Assembly: GCA_002753225.1 (NCBI GenBank)
Contig: PDZS01000049.1
Span: forward strand, 1 to 35,352
DNA: 35,352 nucleotides
From: Deltaproteobacteria bacterium YD0425bin51
Lineage (GTDB): Bacteria > Desulfobacterota > Desulfobacteria > Desulfobacterales > YD0425bin51
Reading direction: 5' to 3'
Part shown: in pieces, positions 16,315 through 25,314 of the stretch
Numbering within the stretch: position 1 is the stretch's first letter
Layout: the number at the start of each line of letters is the position of its first letter
Notes under the pieces: generated by a model
Databases searched by the model: none
What the model saw: only the letters and a program-made list of their open reading frames with translations
Told to the model about the DNA's origin: nothing
Program-made: the position numbers and the translations under genes

Positions 16315-17157
16315 ATGGTTAAAATTACACCTGCTGAATTCAAGGTCCTATCAAAATATATACTTGAGATATCAGGTATCGTACTTGAGTCAGGTAAGGA
16401 ATATTTGATAGAGACAAGATTGAATATTTTACTTGAAGAGCTAAAATACTCTTCTTATAGTGAACTATATCATAATGCTAAAAATGATCCTAAAAAAGAT
16501 ATTGAAAAAAAAATTGTTGACGCAATCTCAACTAATGAAACATATTTCTTTCGAGATACAGCGCCATTTGAATTGCTTCAATATAAAATAATGCCAGACA
16601 TTATTGATAAAAAACTTACTCTTAACAGAGGTAAATATCCAATTGCTATAAGAATATGGAGTGCTGCTTGTTCAACAGGACAGGAACTTTATAGTATAGC
16701 TATTGTTTTAAAAGAAATGCTTCGTGATTTAAAACTTTATAATATAACTCTTATGGGTACAGACATATCTAACGCAGCAATAAGTCAGGCTAGTTATGCA
16801 CGTTATAATAAATTTGAAGTAACTAGAGGACTTTCTCCACTTTTACTTAAAAAATATTTTAATCAAGAGGGCGAATATTGGCGAATTAAAGATGAAATAA
16901 GAGCAATGGCGGCTTTTAAAAAAATGAATTTACTCGAGCCTTTTATTGGACTAGGGAAGTTTGATATTATATTTTTTAGAAATGTTGCTATTTATTTTTC
17001 ACCGCAAGAGCGAACTAAACTCTATGATAAAATATCAAAGGTTGTTGAACCTGAAGGATATCTTATTATAGGAGCAACCGAATCACTAACAAACGATACT
17101 ACATTGTTTACTCCTAAAAAATATGTAAAATCAATCTTCTATCAACTTAAAAGATAG
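16315..17157 (+). CDS. cheR: chemotaxis protein methyltransferase CheR
   Basis: A 280-residue enzyme that methylates receptor glutamates from S-adenosylmethionine. It has the N-terminal helical domain (about 1-70), the Thr-Asn-Glu-Thr-Tyr-Phe-Phe-Arg motif (73-80), the SAM loop Ala-Cys-Ser-Thr-Gly-Gln-Glu (118-124), Gly-Thr-Asp-Ile-Ser (148-152) and Arg-Asn-Val-Ala-Ile-Tyr-Phe (222-228). The SAM loop normally continues Glu-Pro-Tyr-Ser but here reads Glu-Leu-Tyr-Ser, a small deviation unlikely to abolish function. It starts 5 bp after cheB without an evident strong ribosome binding site, consistent with coupling. The length is normal. Confidence 0.94.
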   Translation: MVKITPAEFKVLSKYILEISGIVLESGKEYLIETRLNILLEELKYSSYSELYHNAKNDPKKDIEKKIVDAISTNETYFFRDTAPFELLQYKIMPDIIDKKLTLNRGKYPIAIRIWSAACSTGQELYSIAIVLKEMLRDLKLYNITLMGTDISNAAISQASYARYNKFEVTRGLSPLLLKKYFNQEGEYWRIKDEIRAMAAFKKMNLLEPFIGLGKFDIIFFRNVAIYFSPQERTKLYDKISKVVEPEGYLIIGATESLTNDTTLFTPKKYVKSIFYQLKR

Positions 17158-17173
17158 GAATAAGGATTAAAAT

Positions 17174-18808
17174 ATGGCAGTTCTTAATGAAAATGATTTT
17201 ATTGAAGAAATTAAATTTTGCATATCTGTATCTGATATTGTTAAGGCTCAAGCATTACTTCAATATTTGAATGATGCAACCATAAAAACTCAGCAGCGGG
17301 TAATATATGAAATTAGCAAATCATCAAATAAAATAGCACTTCCAATATTAGACTATTTATATCCTGAAAAAATCAATGACCTTGAAATAAAGGATAGATT
17401 ATATGACCTTATATTAGAGAGATTTTCTAGTGATTCAAAATTGTTAATTGATTATATAAAAAAGGAAAAAACCAAAAATAGATCTATATATATAAAAATT
17501 GCAGGAGAGCTTGAATTAGAAGAAGCAATTCCAATATTTATTGAAATCTTAAATAAAGATTATGATAAAAATATATTAACAGAAACACTTAATGCCTTAG
17601 GAGCAATAGGATCAAGTTCTTCTATACCAGCTATAGCTGATTTTCTATATTATGGAGATGAGGATTTAAAAATATCTGCTATTTCTGCTCTGTCTGAAAT
17701 AGGAATACCTAGTGCTGTTCAAAGACTATCTGAAGCAATAAGAGAAGGTAGTACTACAAACCTAAAAATTGTAGATACCCTAGCATCTATTCAAACACAA
17801 GCATCTCTTGAAAAATTAAATGGACTATTGTCTTCTGATATGACTGATGTAAGAAATAGAGCCATTGATCATTTAACAAACATTGGTGATAAAGCAGTAC
17901 CTGTGCTTGTTGAGAATTTAAAAGCTGAAAATTCTGACTTCTTAATTCATACATTAACAATTCTAGGTAAAATAGGTGATGAAACTGCTGTTGAGCCTAT
18001 AAAAAAATTACTCCATAAGCATCCCAAAGATTCAAACGTAAGATTTGCAGCTTATGAAGCATTAGGACGTCTCCCATCAACAAAATCTGCCATAAGGCTA
18101 AGTATTGGATTGGAAGATCCTGTTGATCAGGTTAGAATAGCAGCAGCTAAAGCTATTGATAAAAATTTATCAAATGTCATTTTAGCTGGCCTAAAAAATA
18201 TTATAGCTCCAGCAGACGATAACGCTAAAAATGTTGTAACAACTTTTATTGATAGTGAAGCTGATAATGTATTTAAAAATTTGATTGATATAAAGATATT
18301 TACAGATTTTGCCGTTGAATACCTATCAAAAAAAGCTCACAACAGTGTACAAAAACATTATGTAGATCTACTGCATAAAATTAATTATGCTAATCTTGCT
18401 AAAGCCATTCAAAATGGGGGAGTTACTCCTTCTGTAGATAAAAAACTTACAATTTATGCTGTTGATGACTCTAAAATGCTTCTTAACCTATATACTAAAA
18501 AACTACATAAAATGGGTCATAATCCTGTTGTATTTGAATTTCCAGCAAAAGCTATACAGGCAGTATTAGAATCAAAACCAGATATCTTAATTACTGATTT
18601 AAATATGCCTGAAATTGATGGTCTGCAACTTACTAAAAAAGTTCGCGCATCATTCGATAAAAAAGCTCTTCCTATTATAATGATTACGACTCAAAGTGAT
18701 GCAGTAGACAATAAAGAAATCATGAAAGCAGGGATAAATAAGATTCTAAACAAACCTTTTAAAGATGAGGACCTGTCTGCGGCTATACAAGAATTTGTAA
18801 AGAAATAA
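17174..18808 (+). CDS. HEAT-repeat protein with C-terminal receiver domain
   Basis: A 544-residue protein. Residues about 60-340 form consecutive helical pairs of HEAT/PBS-lyase type, seen as recurring Ala-Ile-x2-Leu, Gly-x-Ile-Gly and Ala-Ala-x-Ala-Leu patterns. Residues about 422-544 are a CheY-like receiver with Val-Asp-Asp-Ser, phosphoacceptor Asp in Ile-Thr-Asp-Leu-Asn-Met-Pro, a Thr-Thr switch and Asn-Lys-Pro-Phe lysine. Putting the receiver last, behind a protein-binding scaffold, is opposite to the usual receiver-output order. As the last gene of the che operon (17 bp after cheR), it is likely a CheA phosphorylation target that changes scaffold contacts. It may replace CheY here; that is an inference. 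The ATG at 17174 has AAGGAT upstream. Confidence 0.85.
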   Translation: MAVLNENDFIEEIKFCISVSDIVKAQALLQYLNDATIKTQQRVIYEISKSSNKIALPILDYLYPEKINDLEIKDRLYDLILERFSSDSKLLIDYIKKEKTKNRSIYIKIAGELELEEAIPIFIEILNKDYDKNILTETLNALGAIGSSSSIPAIADFLYYGDEDLKISAISALSEIGIPSAVQRLSEAIREGSTTNLKIVDTLASIQTQASLEKLNGLLSSDMTDVRNRAIDHLTNIGDKAVPVLVENLKAENSDFLIHTLTILGKIGDETAVEPIKKLLHKHPKDSNVRFAAYEALGRLPSTKSAIRLSIGLEDPVDQVRIAAAKAIDKNLSNVILAGLKNIIAPADDNAKNVVTTFIDSEADNVFKNLIDIKIFTDFAVEYLSKKAHNSVQKHYVDLLHKINYANLAKAIQNGGVTPSVDKKLTIYAVDDSKMLLNLYTKKLHKMGHNPVVFEFPAKAIQAVLESKPDILITDLNMPEIDGLQLTKKVRASFDKKALPIIMITTQSDAVDNKEIMKAGINKILNKPFKDEDLSAAIQEFVKK

Positions 18809-18813
18809 TCTTT

Positions 18814-19977
18814 TTATGTAGATATGCTATATGGCAACGTGAAAAAAAACTTAGTCCCTTTGTTAATATGACTTTCTACCCAAATAGTACCGCCGTTTTT
18901 TTCAACAAATTCTTTGCAAATAATCAGCCCTAGTCCTGTTCCCTGTTCGCCTGATGTACCTTCTTTTCTTATTTTATTTCCAATGTGAAAAAGTTTATCA
19001 ACTGTTTTACTACTCATTCCTATACCAGTATCAGAAACTATAACCTTTATTTTTTCTCTTTCTGCTTCAGCTTTTATTTCAATCGTTCCCCCTGTATTTG
19101 TAAATTTAACAGCATTTGAGAGTAGATTACGAACTACAATATTTATCATATCTTTATCTGCATATGCTATAATATCATTTTGAATTGAATTAATTAGCGT
19201 TATCTCTTTTTTTTGAGCATTAGAATTAAGCTGATAAATATTTAATGCAACTATTTCAGAAAGTTCTATTGGGGATGGATCATATTTAATCATACCTCTT
19301 TGAGACATTGACCATGTAAGAAGATTTTCCAGCAAATCATATAAGCCATGAACTGAAAGCTTAAGAGTTTTGATAAAAATTTGCATTTTGTCTTTCTTCA
19401 TTATTTCTTCATTTTCTAACAATCTAACAAGTGAAACAAAATTAGCAACAGGGTTCCTTAAATCATGGGCAATGATTGAGAAAAACTTATCTTTAGTTGC
19501 ATTAAGTTCCTCTAATTCTGCATTTTTTTGTGTTAATTGCTGATTTTTTTCTTCTAATAATCTTGCATAATCATCTAATGCCTTTTGCTGCAAGAGTAGA
19601 GAAACATGGGTTTTAATGCGAGGCAACAGTTCTTGTTCCCTAAATGGTTTTGTAACATAATCAATTGCACCAACATTAAACCCTTTAATAATACTTTCTG
19701 TATCAGTTTTAGCTGTAACGAATATTACAGGAATATTTCTGGTTTCTGGTTTGTTTTTAAGGTAGATGCATATATCATAGCCATCCATTTCCGGCATCAT
19801 TACATCCAAAAGAATAAGGTCAGGAGGAGTTTCTGACATAGCTATTGCTATAGCTCTTTCACCGCTTGTAGCAACGCGAATATTATAGTCACTTTTAAGC
19901 AACTCAAGTAATATTTTTAAATTACTAGGTTCATCATCAACAATAAGCAATGAGATTTTTTGGTTTTCTTTATCCAT
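18814..19977 (-). CDS. receiver-histidine kinase fusion (cassette 1 effector)
   Basis: A 387-residue cytoplasmic protein. An N-terminal receiver (8-125, Asp58, Lys110) is joined by a coiled coil (about 128-162) to a HisKA domain with His171 (Ile-Ile-Ala-His-Asp-Leu-Arg-Asn-Pro) and a HATPase domain (about 265-385, with Asp-Thr-Gly-Ile-Gly-Met and Gly-Thr-Gly-Leu-Gly-Leu). The receiver would let an upstream phosphorelay gate the kinase. The receiver is clearly paralogous to that of the GGDEF protein at 25315-26223: both begin Met-Asp-Lys-x-Asn-Gln-Lys and are alike through Lys110. It lies 24 bp after the hybrid kinase at 20002 and converges with the che operon, leaving only 5 bp between stop codons. 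The ATG at 19977 follows AAGGAAT. Confidence 0.92.
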   Translation of the reverse strand: MDKENQKISLLIVDDEPSNLKILLELLKSDYNIRVATSGERAIAIAMSETPPDLILLDVMMPEMDGYDICIYLKNKPETRNIPVIFVTAKTDTESIIKGFNVGAIDYVTKPFREQELLPRIKTHVSLLLQQKALDDYARLLEEKNQQLTQKNAELEELNATKDKFFSIIAHDLRNPVANFVSLVRLLENEEIMKKDKMQIFIKTLKLSVHGLYDLLENLLTWSMSQRGMIKYDPSPIELSEIVALNIYQLNSNAQKKEITLINSIQNDIIAYADKDMINIVVRNLLSNAVKFTNTGGTIEIKAEAEREKIKVIVSDTGIGMSSKTVDKLFHIGNKIRKEGTSGEQGTGLGLIICKEFVEKNGGTIWVESHINKGTKFFFTLPYSIST

Positions 19978-20001
19978 ATATCTTATTCCTTAATAATAAG
20001 T

Positions 20002-22656
20002 TTATTGATTGGTTTGATCAAAAATCTTTAATGACTCCAAAACTTTTCTTAAAGCTTGATTAAAATTTGATAATAAATTTACAATGGCCGTATCGTCATA
20101 TTCTTCTACATTATTATTCTTGATCCCCTTTTCCAATTCAATCGCTGCAGTATAAAGATCATTTGCTGAAATATTCCCTGAGGTTCCTTTTATAGTGTGA
20201 ACAATACGTCTAGCAATATCAAACTCACCTTTTTTTATTGCAGATTCTATTTCTTCTGCTAATTCCTTAGACTCTTTATAAAAACCAATAAGCAAATCTT
20301 TAAACAATCTTTTATTGCCCTCAAGTCTTTCAAGAGCTGATTTAACATCAATTCCAGATAAGTTTTCAGGAATTTCAATATGCATATCTTTATTGTTAAA
20401 TTGTTTCAGTTTATTTTTTTCATCCTTTTTTAATTCTCGTATTCCAGGTTTAATCCATTGCACAAGAATTTTAAGTATATGTTCTGGATTAAATGGTTTA
20501 CTTATATAATCATTCATTCCTGCTTTAATACATTCTTCTTTTGCTCCAGTCATTGCATGGGCCGTCATTGCAATTAGCGGTAAATCTTTAAATTTTTCAT
20601 TTTGCCTTATTAAACTTGATGCTTCATATCCGCTCATTACAGGCATCTGAAGATCCATAAAAACAAGATCATATTCTTTTTTATTCAAAGCATTAATTGC
20701 TTCTTTACCATTGTTTACAATTTCTACAATAACTCCTGCGTTTATAAGTATTTCAGAAGCTACCTGCTGATTTAAAGAATTATCTTCAACAATAAGGACT
20801 CGTGCATTTTTAATCATATCCATATTTTGTAATGGATGTTCAGTTATAGTCTTTTGTCTTCTATTGATTTTTTTTATCTGTCCCAGCTGTATATTATCAA
20901 AATATGCTGTAAAAGAAAAAGTGCTTCCCTTACCAGATTTGCTTTCAACACTTATCTCACCACCCATCATTTCTACTATACGTTTGGATATTGTCAAACC
21001 AAGCCCTGTTCCACCAAACTTACGGGTTAGAGAATTATCTCCTTGCGAAAAAGGAGTGAATATTTTTGATATTTGTTCATCAGTCATTCCAATACCTGTG
21101 TCTGAAACTGAAAATTTAAGTTGGCATTTATCATCATTTTTGTTTAGAAGTTCTGCTCTTACAATAATATGACCTGACTCTGTAAATTTTATAGCATTGC
21201 TTGTAAGATTTATCAAAACCTGGCTTAAACGAAGTGGATCGCCTATTAAAAAGGTTGGAACATTATTTTCTATAATATTAATAAATTTAATATCCTTTTC
21301 TTCTGATTTTACAGAAATAATATTGGCAACATTATTCATAACATTATTAAGATTAAAATCAATAGATTCCATCTCTAGTTTACCAGCTTCTATTTTGGAA
21401 AAATCAAGTATATCATTAATCACTCGGAGCAGTGACATAGCTGAAGACTCAATCTTTGATACATAGTCGCGTTGTTTAAAATTGAGATTTGTCTTCAAAG
21501 TGAGACCTGAAAAACCTATTATGGCATTCATAGGGGTACGAATTTCATGGCTCATATTAGCTAAAAATTCATTTTTGGCTTTAGTGGAAGCCTCAGCAGA
21601 CTCTTTAGCAAGTTTTAACTCTAAAATCTTTTTCCTTTCAGTTATGTCTTCCAGCATACCTTCATAATAAAGCAGATTACCATTCCTATCTTTGACACCT
21701 ATAGCATTTACAGAAACATCAATCACGCTTTTATCTTTTCTAAGAGCTTTGAATTCAAAATCTTTCACATATCCTTCAGTATCTATAATTGATAGACATT
21801 CATATCTTTTTGCAGCATCTACATACAAATCCTTTGATAAATCGTTGATGGCAATAATTAGTTCCTCTGGTGAAGAATAATTAAGCTTTCTTGCTAAGGC
21901 TGGATTGGCTATGAGAAGCTTCCCGTTACGGGTTGATCTGAATATCCCTTCAATTGCATTATTAAAAATTCCACGATATTTTTCCTCAGCCATTTTTAGT
22001 GCATCTATCTGTTCAGTTATCTTTTCTCCCATTTCCTTCAGAACATTTACAAAAGGCTCGAATTCGATATATGGAACATGGTCATCTTCTAAATTGTAAT
22101 TACCTGATATATAGGAATTTACAATGGAGTTGAGATTAGCAAGCGGCTTTTTAAAAAAAAGCCTAAGCAAAAATCCTGTCGCACAAATAAGCGTAATAAG
22201 GACAGTTATTAGAGTCATGATGCAATATTTAAGAAGATGATAGTTGTTTTCCCTATAGGTTCTAGTAGTAAAGGATAGATCAATATAACCTAGTAAGATG
22301 TTTTGATATCTGATCTCTCCTGATTTTTTGATGAGATCTAAATCATCTTTTTTATCTATGCTTAAGATATTTATTCCTTTGGAATCCTTTATTACAAGCT
22401 TTGCAATTAAATCGTTTTTTGCAAAAGCCTTACCTATTCCATCGACTGCTTTGCTATTCATCTGCCAGAAAGGTTCTTTTAAAGCTTCAATCATATATTT
22501 TAAGGATTCTTCAGCACTTTGATTCAATTGAGACATAGAATCTCTCGTCTTAAAAATATAAATAGAAAAAATGGCAACTGTTGATACACATAAAACCATA
22601 ATAACGAGGCTTATTATTAGCGTTTGGGAGATAGAGTTTTTAAATATGTGTTTCAT
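20002..22656 (-). CDS. membrane hybrid histidine kinase with receiver and Hpt (cassette 1)
   Basis: An 884-residue BarA-like sensor. A membrane helix (about 12-35), a small periplasmic domain (about 36-140), a second helix (about 143-166) and a HAMP-like linker (to about 220) precede a PAS domain (about 225-345), HisKA with His370 (Met-Ser-His-Glu-Ile-Arg-Thr-Pro), a HATPase domain (about 475-590), a receiver (about 625-745, Met-Asp-Leu-Gln-Met-Pro) and a C-terminal Hpt (about 775-870, Val-His-Thr-Ile-Lys-Gly). It can therefore run a full His-Asp-His relay and pass phosphate to a separate receiver, most simply the adjacent receiver-kinase. It follows the binding-protein gene by 10 bp. The receiver-Hpt part is closely similar to that of the kinase at 26230. 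Confidence 0.93.
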   Translation of the reverse strand: MKHIFKNSISQTLIISLVIMVLCVSTVAIFSIYIFKTRDSMSQLNQSAEESLKYMIEALKEPFWQMNSKAVDGIGKAFAKNDLIAKLVIKDSKGINILSIDKKDDLDLIKKSGEIRYQNILLGYIDLSFTTRTYRENNYHLLKYCIMTLITVLITLICATGFLLRLFFKKPLANLNSIVNSYISGNYNLEDDHVPYIEFEPFVNVLKEMGEKITEQIDALKMAEEKYRGIFNNAIEGIFRSTRNGKLLIANPALARKLNYSSPEELIIAINDLSKDLYVDAAKRYECLSIIDTEGYVKDFEFKALRKDKSVIDVSVNAIGVKDRNGNLLYYEGMLEDITERKKILELKLAKESAEASTKAKNEFLANMSHEIRTPMNAIIGFSGLTLKTNLNFKQRDYVSKIESSAMSLLRVINDILDFSKIEAGKLEMESIDFNLNNVMNNVANIISVKSEEKDIKFINIIENNVPTFLIGDPLRLSQVLINLTSNAIKFTESGHIIVRAELLNKNDDKCQLKFSVSDTGIGMTDEQISKIFTPFSQGDNSLTRKFGGTGLGLTISKRIVEMMGGEISVESKSGKGSTFSFTAYFDNIQLGQIKKINRRQKTITEHPLQNMDMIKNARVLIVEDNSLNQQVASEILINAGVIVEIVNNGKEAINALNKKEYDLVFMDLQMPVMSGYEASSLIRQNEKFKDLPLIAMTAHAMTGAKEECIKAGMNDYISKPFNPEHILKILVQWIKPGIRELKKDEKNKLKQFNNKDMHIEIPENLSGIDVKSALERLEGNKRLFKDLLIGFYKESKELAEEIESAIKKGEFDIARRIVHTIKGTSGNISANDLYTAAIELEKGIKNNNVEEYDDTAIVNLLSNFNQALRKVLESLKIFDQTNQ

Positions 22657-22666
22657 AAAATTGTCT

Positions 22667-23530
22667 CTAATTAAGGGTTGCCTTGATTAAAAGTTTTTCA
22701 TACTGATTTTTGAACTCGTTTTTCGTAATTTCATCATAAAAAGGTTTGAAGCACTCAAAATATCTTTGTTTAGGGATCTCATTTTTTAAGATTGCATTAA
22801 TTTTACCGATCATTGCTTTACCCCAATCAGTTTTTGGGCATACTATGTAGAGAACTAAATAATCCTGCTTTTCATGGACTCTAAGTGCTATAATTTTATC
22901 CTCTACACCTTGCTTTTTTGCGGCAAGCTTGATTGCAAAATAACCACCTATTGTGTAGTCAATACGTTTGTTTGCCAGCAGTTTTATCTGTTGCTCTGAT
23001 ATATCTGATGAATATGTTGCTGATACATGCGGATCATTTGCATGAGCTTTGATAATAGTATCAATTTCTGGTCCAAAACTTCGAGCTGAAGGATATCCAA
23101 ATGTTAGTTGTTTGTTTTTCAATGTTCCCTCCAGTGATACCATTGTTGACCCACCGAAATTAGCATAGTCTTCTTTTCTTATAAAGATATGGATCGGCGG
23201 AATAATGGCTTCAGGAATTGAATAGTAAAGAAACTCTTCCCGTTCAGGATTTTTAGATATTGATGAACTGCAAAATAGACCCTGTTTTTTGAGATTCTCC
23301 ATTATTCTTTCAAGATTGCTGCTTAAACGATTATGATTGTATTCCTGTATATTTTCAAAAATTATATTCTCAATATCTGCACCTATTCCACTTACTTTAT
23401 CTCCTTCACAGAAATATAAAGGGGGAATACAAGCATGTCCCCAGATAATAGTATCTTTAGACCAGGAATATTTGTATAAAACTAAAGCACAGAAGCAAAT
23501 TAAGCTAAGTGTCAGAAAATTTTTATTCAT
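22667..23530 (-). CDS. periplasmic solute-binding protein, family 3-like (cassette 1)
   Basis: A 287-residue protein with a signal peptide of about 24 residues. The mature part has the layout of family 3 (amino-acid-type) binding proteins: an early Pro-Pro-Leu-Tyr-Phe segment, Gly-Ile-Gly-Ala-Asp-Ile, a Glu-Arg-x2-Phe-Leu-Tyr-Tyr-Ser motif and a second lobe containing Asp-Tyr-Thr-Ile-Gly-Gly-Tyr. No ABC permease or ATPase gene is nearby. The next gene, 10 bp downstream, is a membrane hybrid kinase, so it more likely presents a ligand to the kinase than feeds a transporter; this is an inference. The ATG at 23530 follows a strong AGGAGG. Confidence 0.82.
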   Translation of the reverse strand: MNKNFLTLSLICFCALVLYKYSWSKDTIIWGHACIPPLYFCEGDKVSGIGADIENIIFENIQEYNHNRLSSNLERIMENLKKQGLFCSSSISKNPEREEFLYYSIPEAIIPPIHIFIRKEDYANFGGSTMVSLEGTLKNKQLTFGYPSARSFGPEIDTIIKAHANDPHVSATYSSDISEQQIKLLANKRIDYTIGGYFAIKLAAKKQGVEDKIIALRVHEKQDYLVLYIVCPKTDWGKAMIGKINAILKNEIPKQRYFECFKPFYDEITKNEFKNQYEKLLIKATLN

Positions 23531-23574
23531 AATTGCCTCCTGATTAATTTATTGGTATTGTCAAAAATTTTGTT

Positions 23575-25275
23575 TCATAACAGCAACGATTGCACCCAAA
23601 CTTTTTTATTATGAATAACAGCGCCTATTCCTATAATTTTATTAACTCCTCCTTCTTTTAATTCAATAGCATATTTTTTTTCTTGAATTTGTTTGAGTGC
23701 GCTTTTCATTGCAGTTTCTGAAGTTTCATTGTCTTCAATATCAATTTTTTTAAATTCAAATATAAATCCAGTGAGTTGAGGATTCTTTGGAATGAGCATA
23801 ACGTCATAGCGTCCATAACCTCTTTCACGATTAGAACGCACATGGTATTGTGAACCAAGATTTACAAATAATCCTAGCACAAAAGCATGATAAACCCTTT
23901 CAGGTTCACTTCCTGATGTATCGTGATAACTTAAAATAGTAGCCACAATATCTGAAAGGTATCCTCCAAAACTTTTAATGTCTTCTCTAAGGAGAGCTTT
24001 CAACAACTTTTGAAGTTTGTGATCTCCAATTTGCTTGTTTAGCCAGTGCTGAATCGTTCGACGATAAAAAATTAAAACTTCACGATTTGGGATGCTTAGT
24101 TTATATAGAGCAAGGTCATTTTCCTGATACGAAAAAACAGATTTTAAATAACCGCTGAAAGTTAGCAAACTCCAAATATTTTCTTCAGTTGCAGAAATAT
24201 CTCTCAACACAATATTTTCATGTAAAGCAGAGATAATTGATTCACCTCGCATTAAAGTCTCTACACTTTCACGCAAAGAAATAGGACCTTCAAGTATCAA
24301 ATCTCTTACTATATCATTACTGCTGGAGTCAATCCAAAAAGGCTGTAATTGGCGGTCTTCACTATTTAAAAAATTTAGAATAGACCAAGGATTATATATT
24401 ACATCCTTTCCAAAAATATAACCATTATACCAATCTTTAACTTCTTGAGGATTCTCTACTGAAAAATCTTTTAGCATTTTTTCTACTTCTTTTTCGGTAA
24501 AACCAAAATAAGTGCTGAAATCAGGACGGGTAATAGAGCTTACTGATATATTGTTTAGCCCTGTAAAAATAGACTCCTTTGAAATTCTTAAAACTCCTGT
24601 TATTATTCCTTTTTGAAGATAGGAATTGTCTTTGAATGCTCCACTTAATAGATTGCGAATGAATAAAATGATTTCTTCATAATACCCATACTGATGTCCG
24701 GCATGTATCGGAGTATCATATTCATCAATAAGAACAATGATTTTTTGACCAGTCGCACGATGAATAATTTTCATCAAATAAAACAAAGCTATTCCTAAAG
24801 GAGCTGATAAAGTGTTAGGATTATGGAGTGCGTTTATAATTTCAATTTCTTCTGGTTCAAGTAAATCATTTGAAAAAGAAGCTTTATGTCTTGAAAACTC
24901 AGAAGCAAGCAAAAGTCTCAACTTATAAATACAATTTTCCCAAGTCATCTCCTTTACATCTTTAAAGGTTAAATAAATCAAAGGATATTGACCTTGATGA
25001 AGCATAATTTCAGGTTGTTTTGATATATGAAGTCCCTCAAATATATCTTCATTAGAATCTTTGTTTTTTTCAAAAAAATAACGGAGCATTGATAAGTTAA
25101 GAGTTTTACCAAAACGTCTGGGACGTGGTAATAACAGGACATCTGCGTTATATTCCCAAATTTTTTGAATTAGAAGACTTTTATCTATATAGTAACGCTC
25201 TTCTTCTCTCAATTTTTTGAAATCAGATATTCCAATTGGCAGTTTTCTTTTAATATTGTTAATGGTTTTATCCAT
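23575..25275 (-). CDS. AAA-ATPase-like / PD-(D/E)XK nuclease-superfamily protein
   Basis: A 566-residue cytoplasmic protein of a family common in Bacteroidota, anaerobes and some multicellular magnetotactic Desulfobacterales. The N-terminal AAA-ATPase-like domain has the family's P-loop variant Arg-Pro-Arg-Arg-Phe-Gly-Lys-Thr (51-58) and a Walker B in Val-Leu-Ile-Asp-Glu-Tyr-Asp. The C-terminal domain (about 455-560) has Arg-Tyr-Asp-Val-Met-Leu and Phe-Glu-Phe-Lys-Lys, fitting the D...ExK nuclease core. The biological role of the family is not established; defence or mobile-DNA functions have been suggested. It sits between two signalling cassettes with gaps of 39 and 44 bp and has its own AAGGTAA ribosome binding site. 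No transposase or direct repeat is seen around it. Confidence 0.88.
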   Translation of the reverse strand: MDKTINNIKRKLPIGISDFKKLREEERYYIDKSLLIQKIWEYNADVLLLPRPRRFGKTLNLSMLRYFFEKNKDSNEDIFEGLHISKQPEIMLHQGQYPLIYLTFKDVKEMTWENCIYKLRLLLASEFSRHKASFSNDLLEPEEIEIINALHNPNTLSAPLGIALFYLMKIIHRATGQKIIVLIDEYDTPIHAGHQYGYYEEIILFIRNLLSGAFKDNSYLQKGIITGVLRISKESIFTGLNNISVSSITRPDFSTYFGFTEKEVEKMLKDFSVENPQEVKDWYNGYIFGKDVIYNPWSILNFLNSEDRQLQPFWIDSSSNDIVRDLILEGPISLRESVETLMRGESIISALHENIVLRDISATEENIWSLLTFSGYLKSVFSYQENDLALYKLSIPNREVLIFYRRTIQHWLNKQIGDHKLQKLLKALLREDIKSFGGYLSDIVATILSYHDTSGSEPERVYHAFVLGLFVNLGSQYHVRSNRERGYGRYDVMLIPKNPQLTGFIFEFKKIDIEDNETSETAMKSALKQIQEKKYAIELKEGGVNKIIGIGAVIHNKKVWVQSLLL

Positions 25276-25314
25276 TGTTATTACCTTTTAATGAATCATA
25301 TTACTTTAAGCAAT

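Noticed and set aside
23531..25314. Insertion-sequence boundaries around the AAA-ATPase gene
   Set aside because: I looked for terminal inverted repeats and target duplications in the 39- and 44-bp flanks and saw none.
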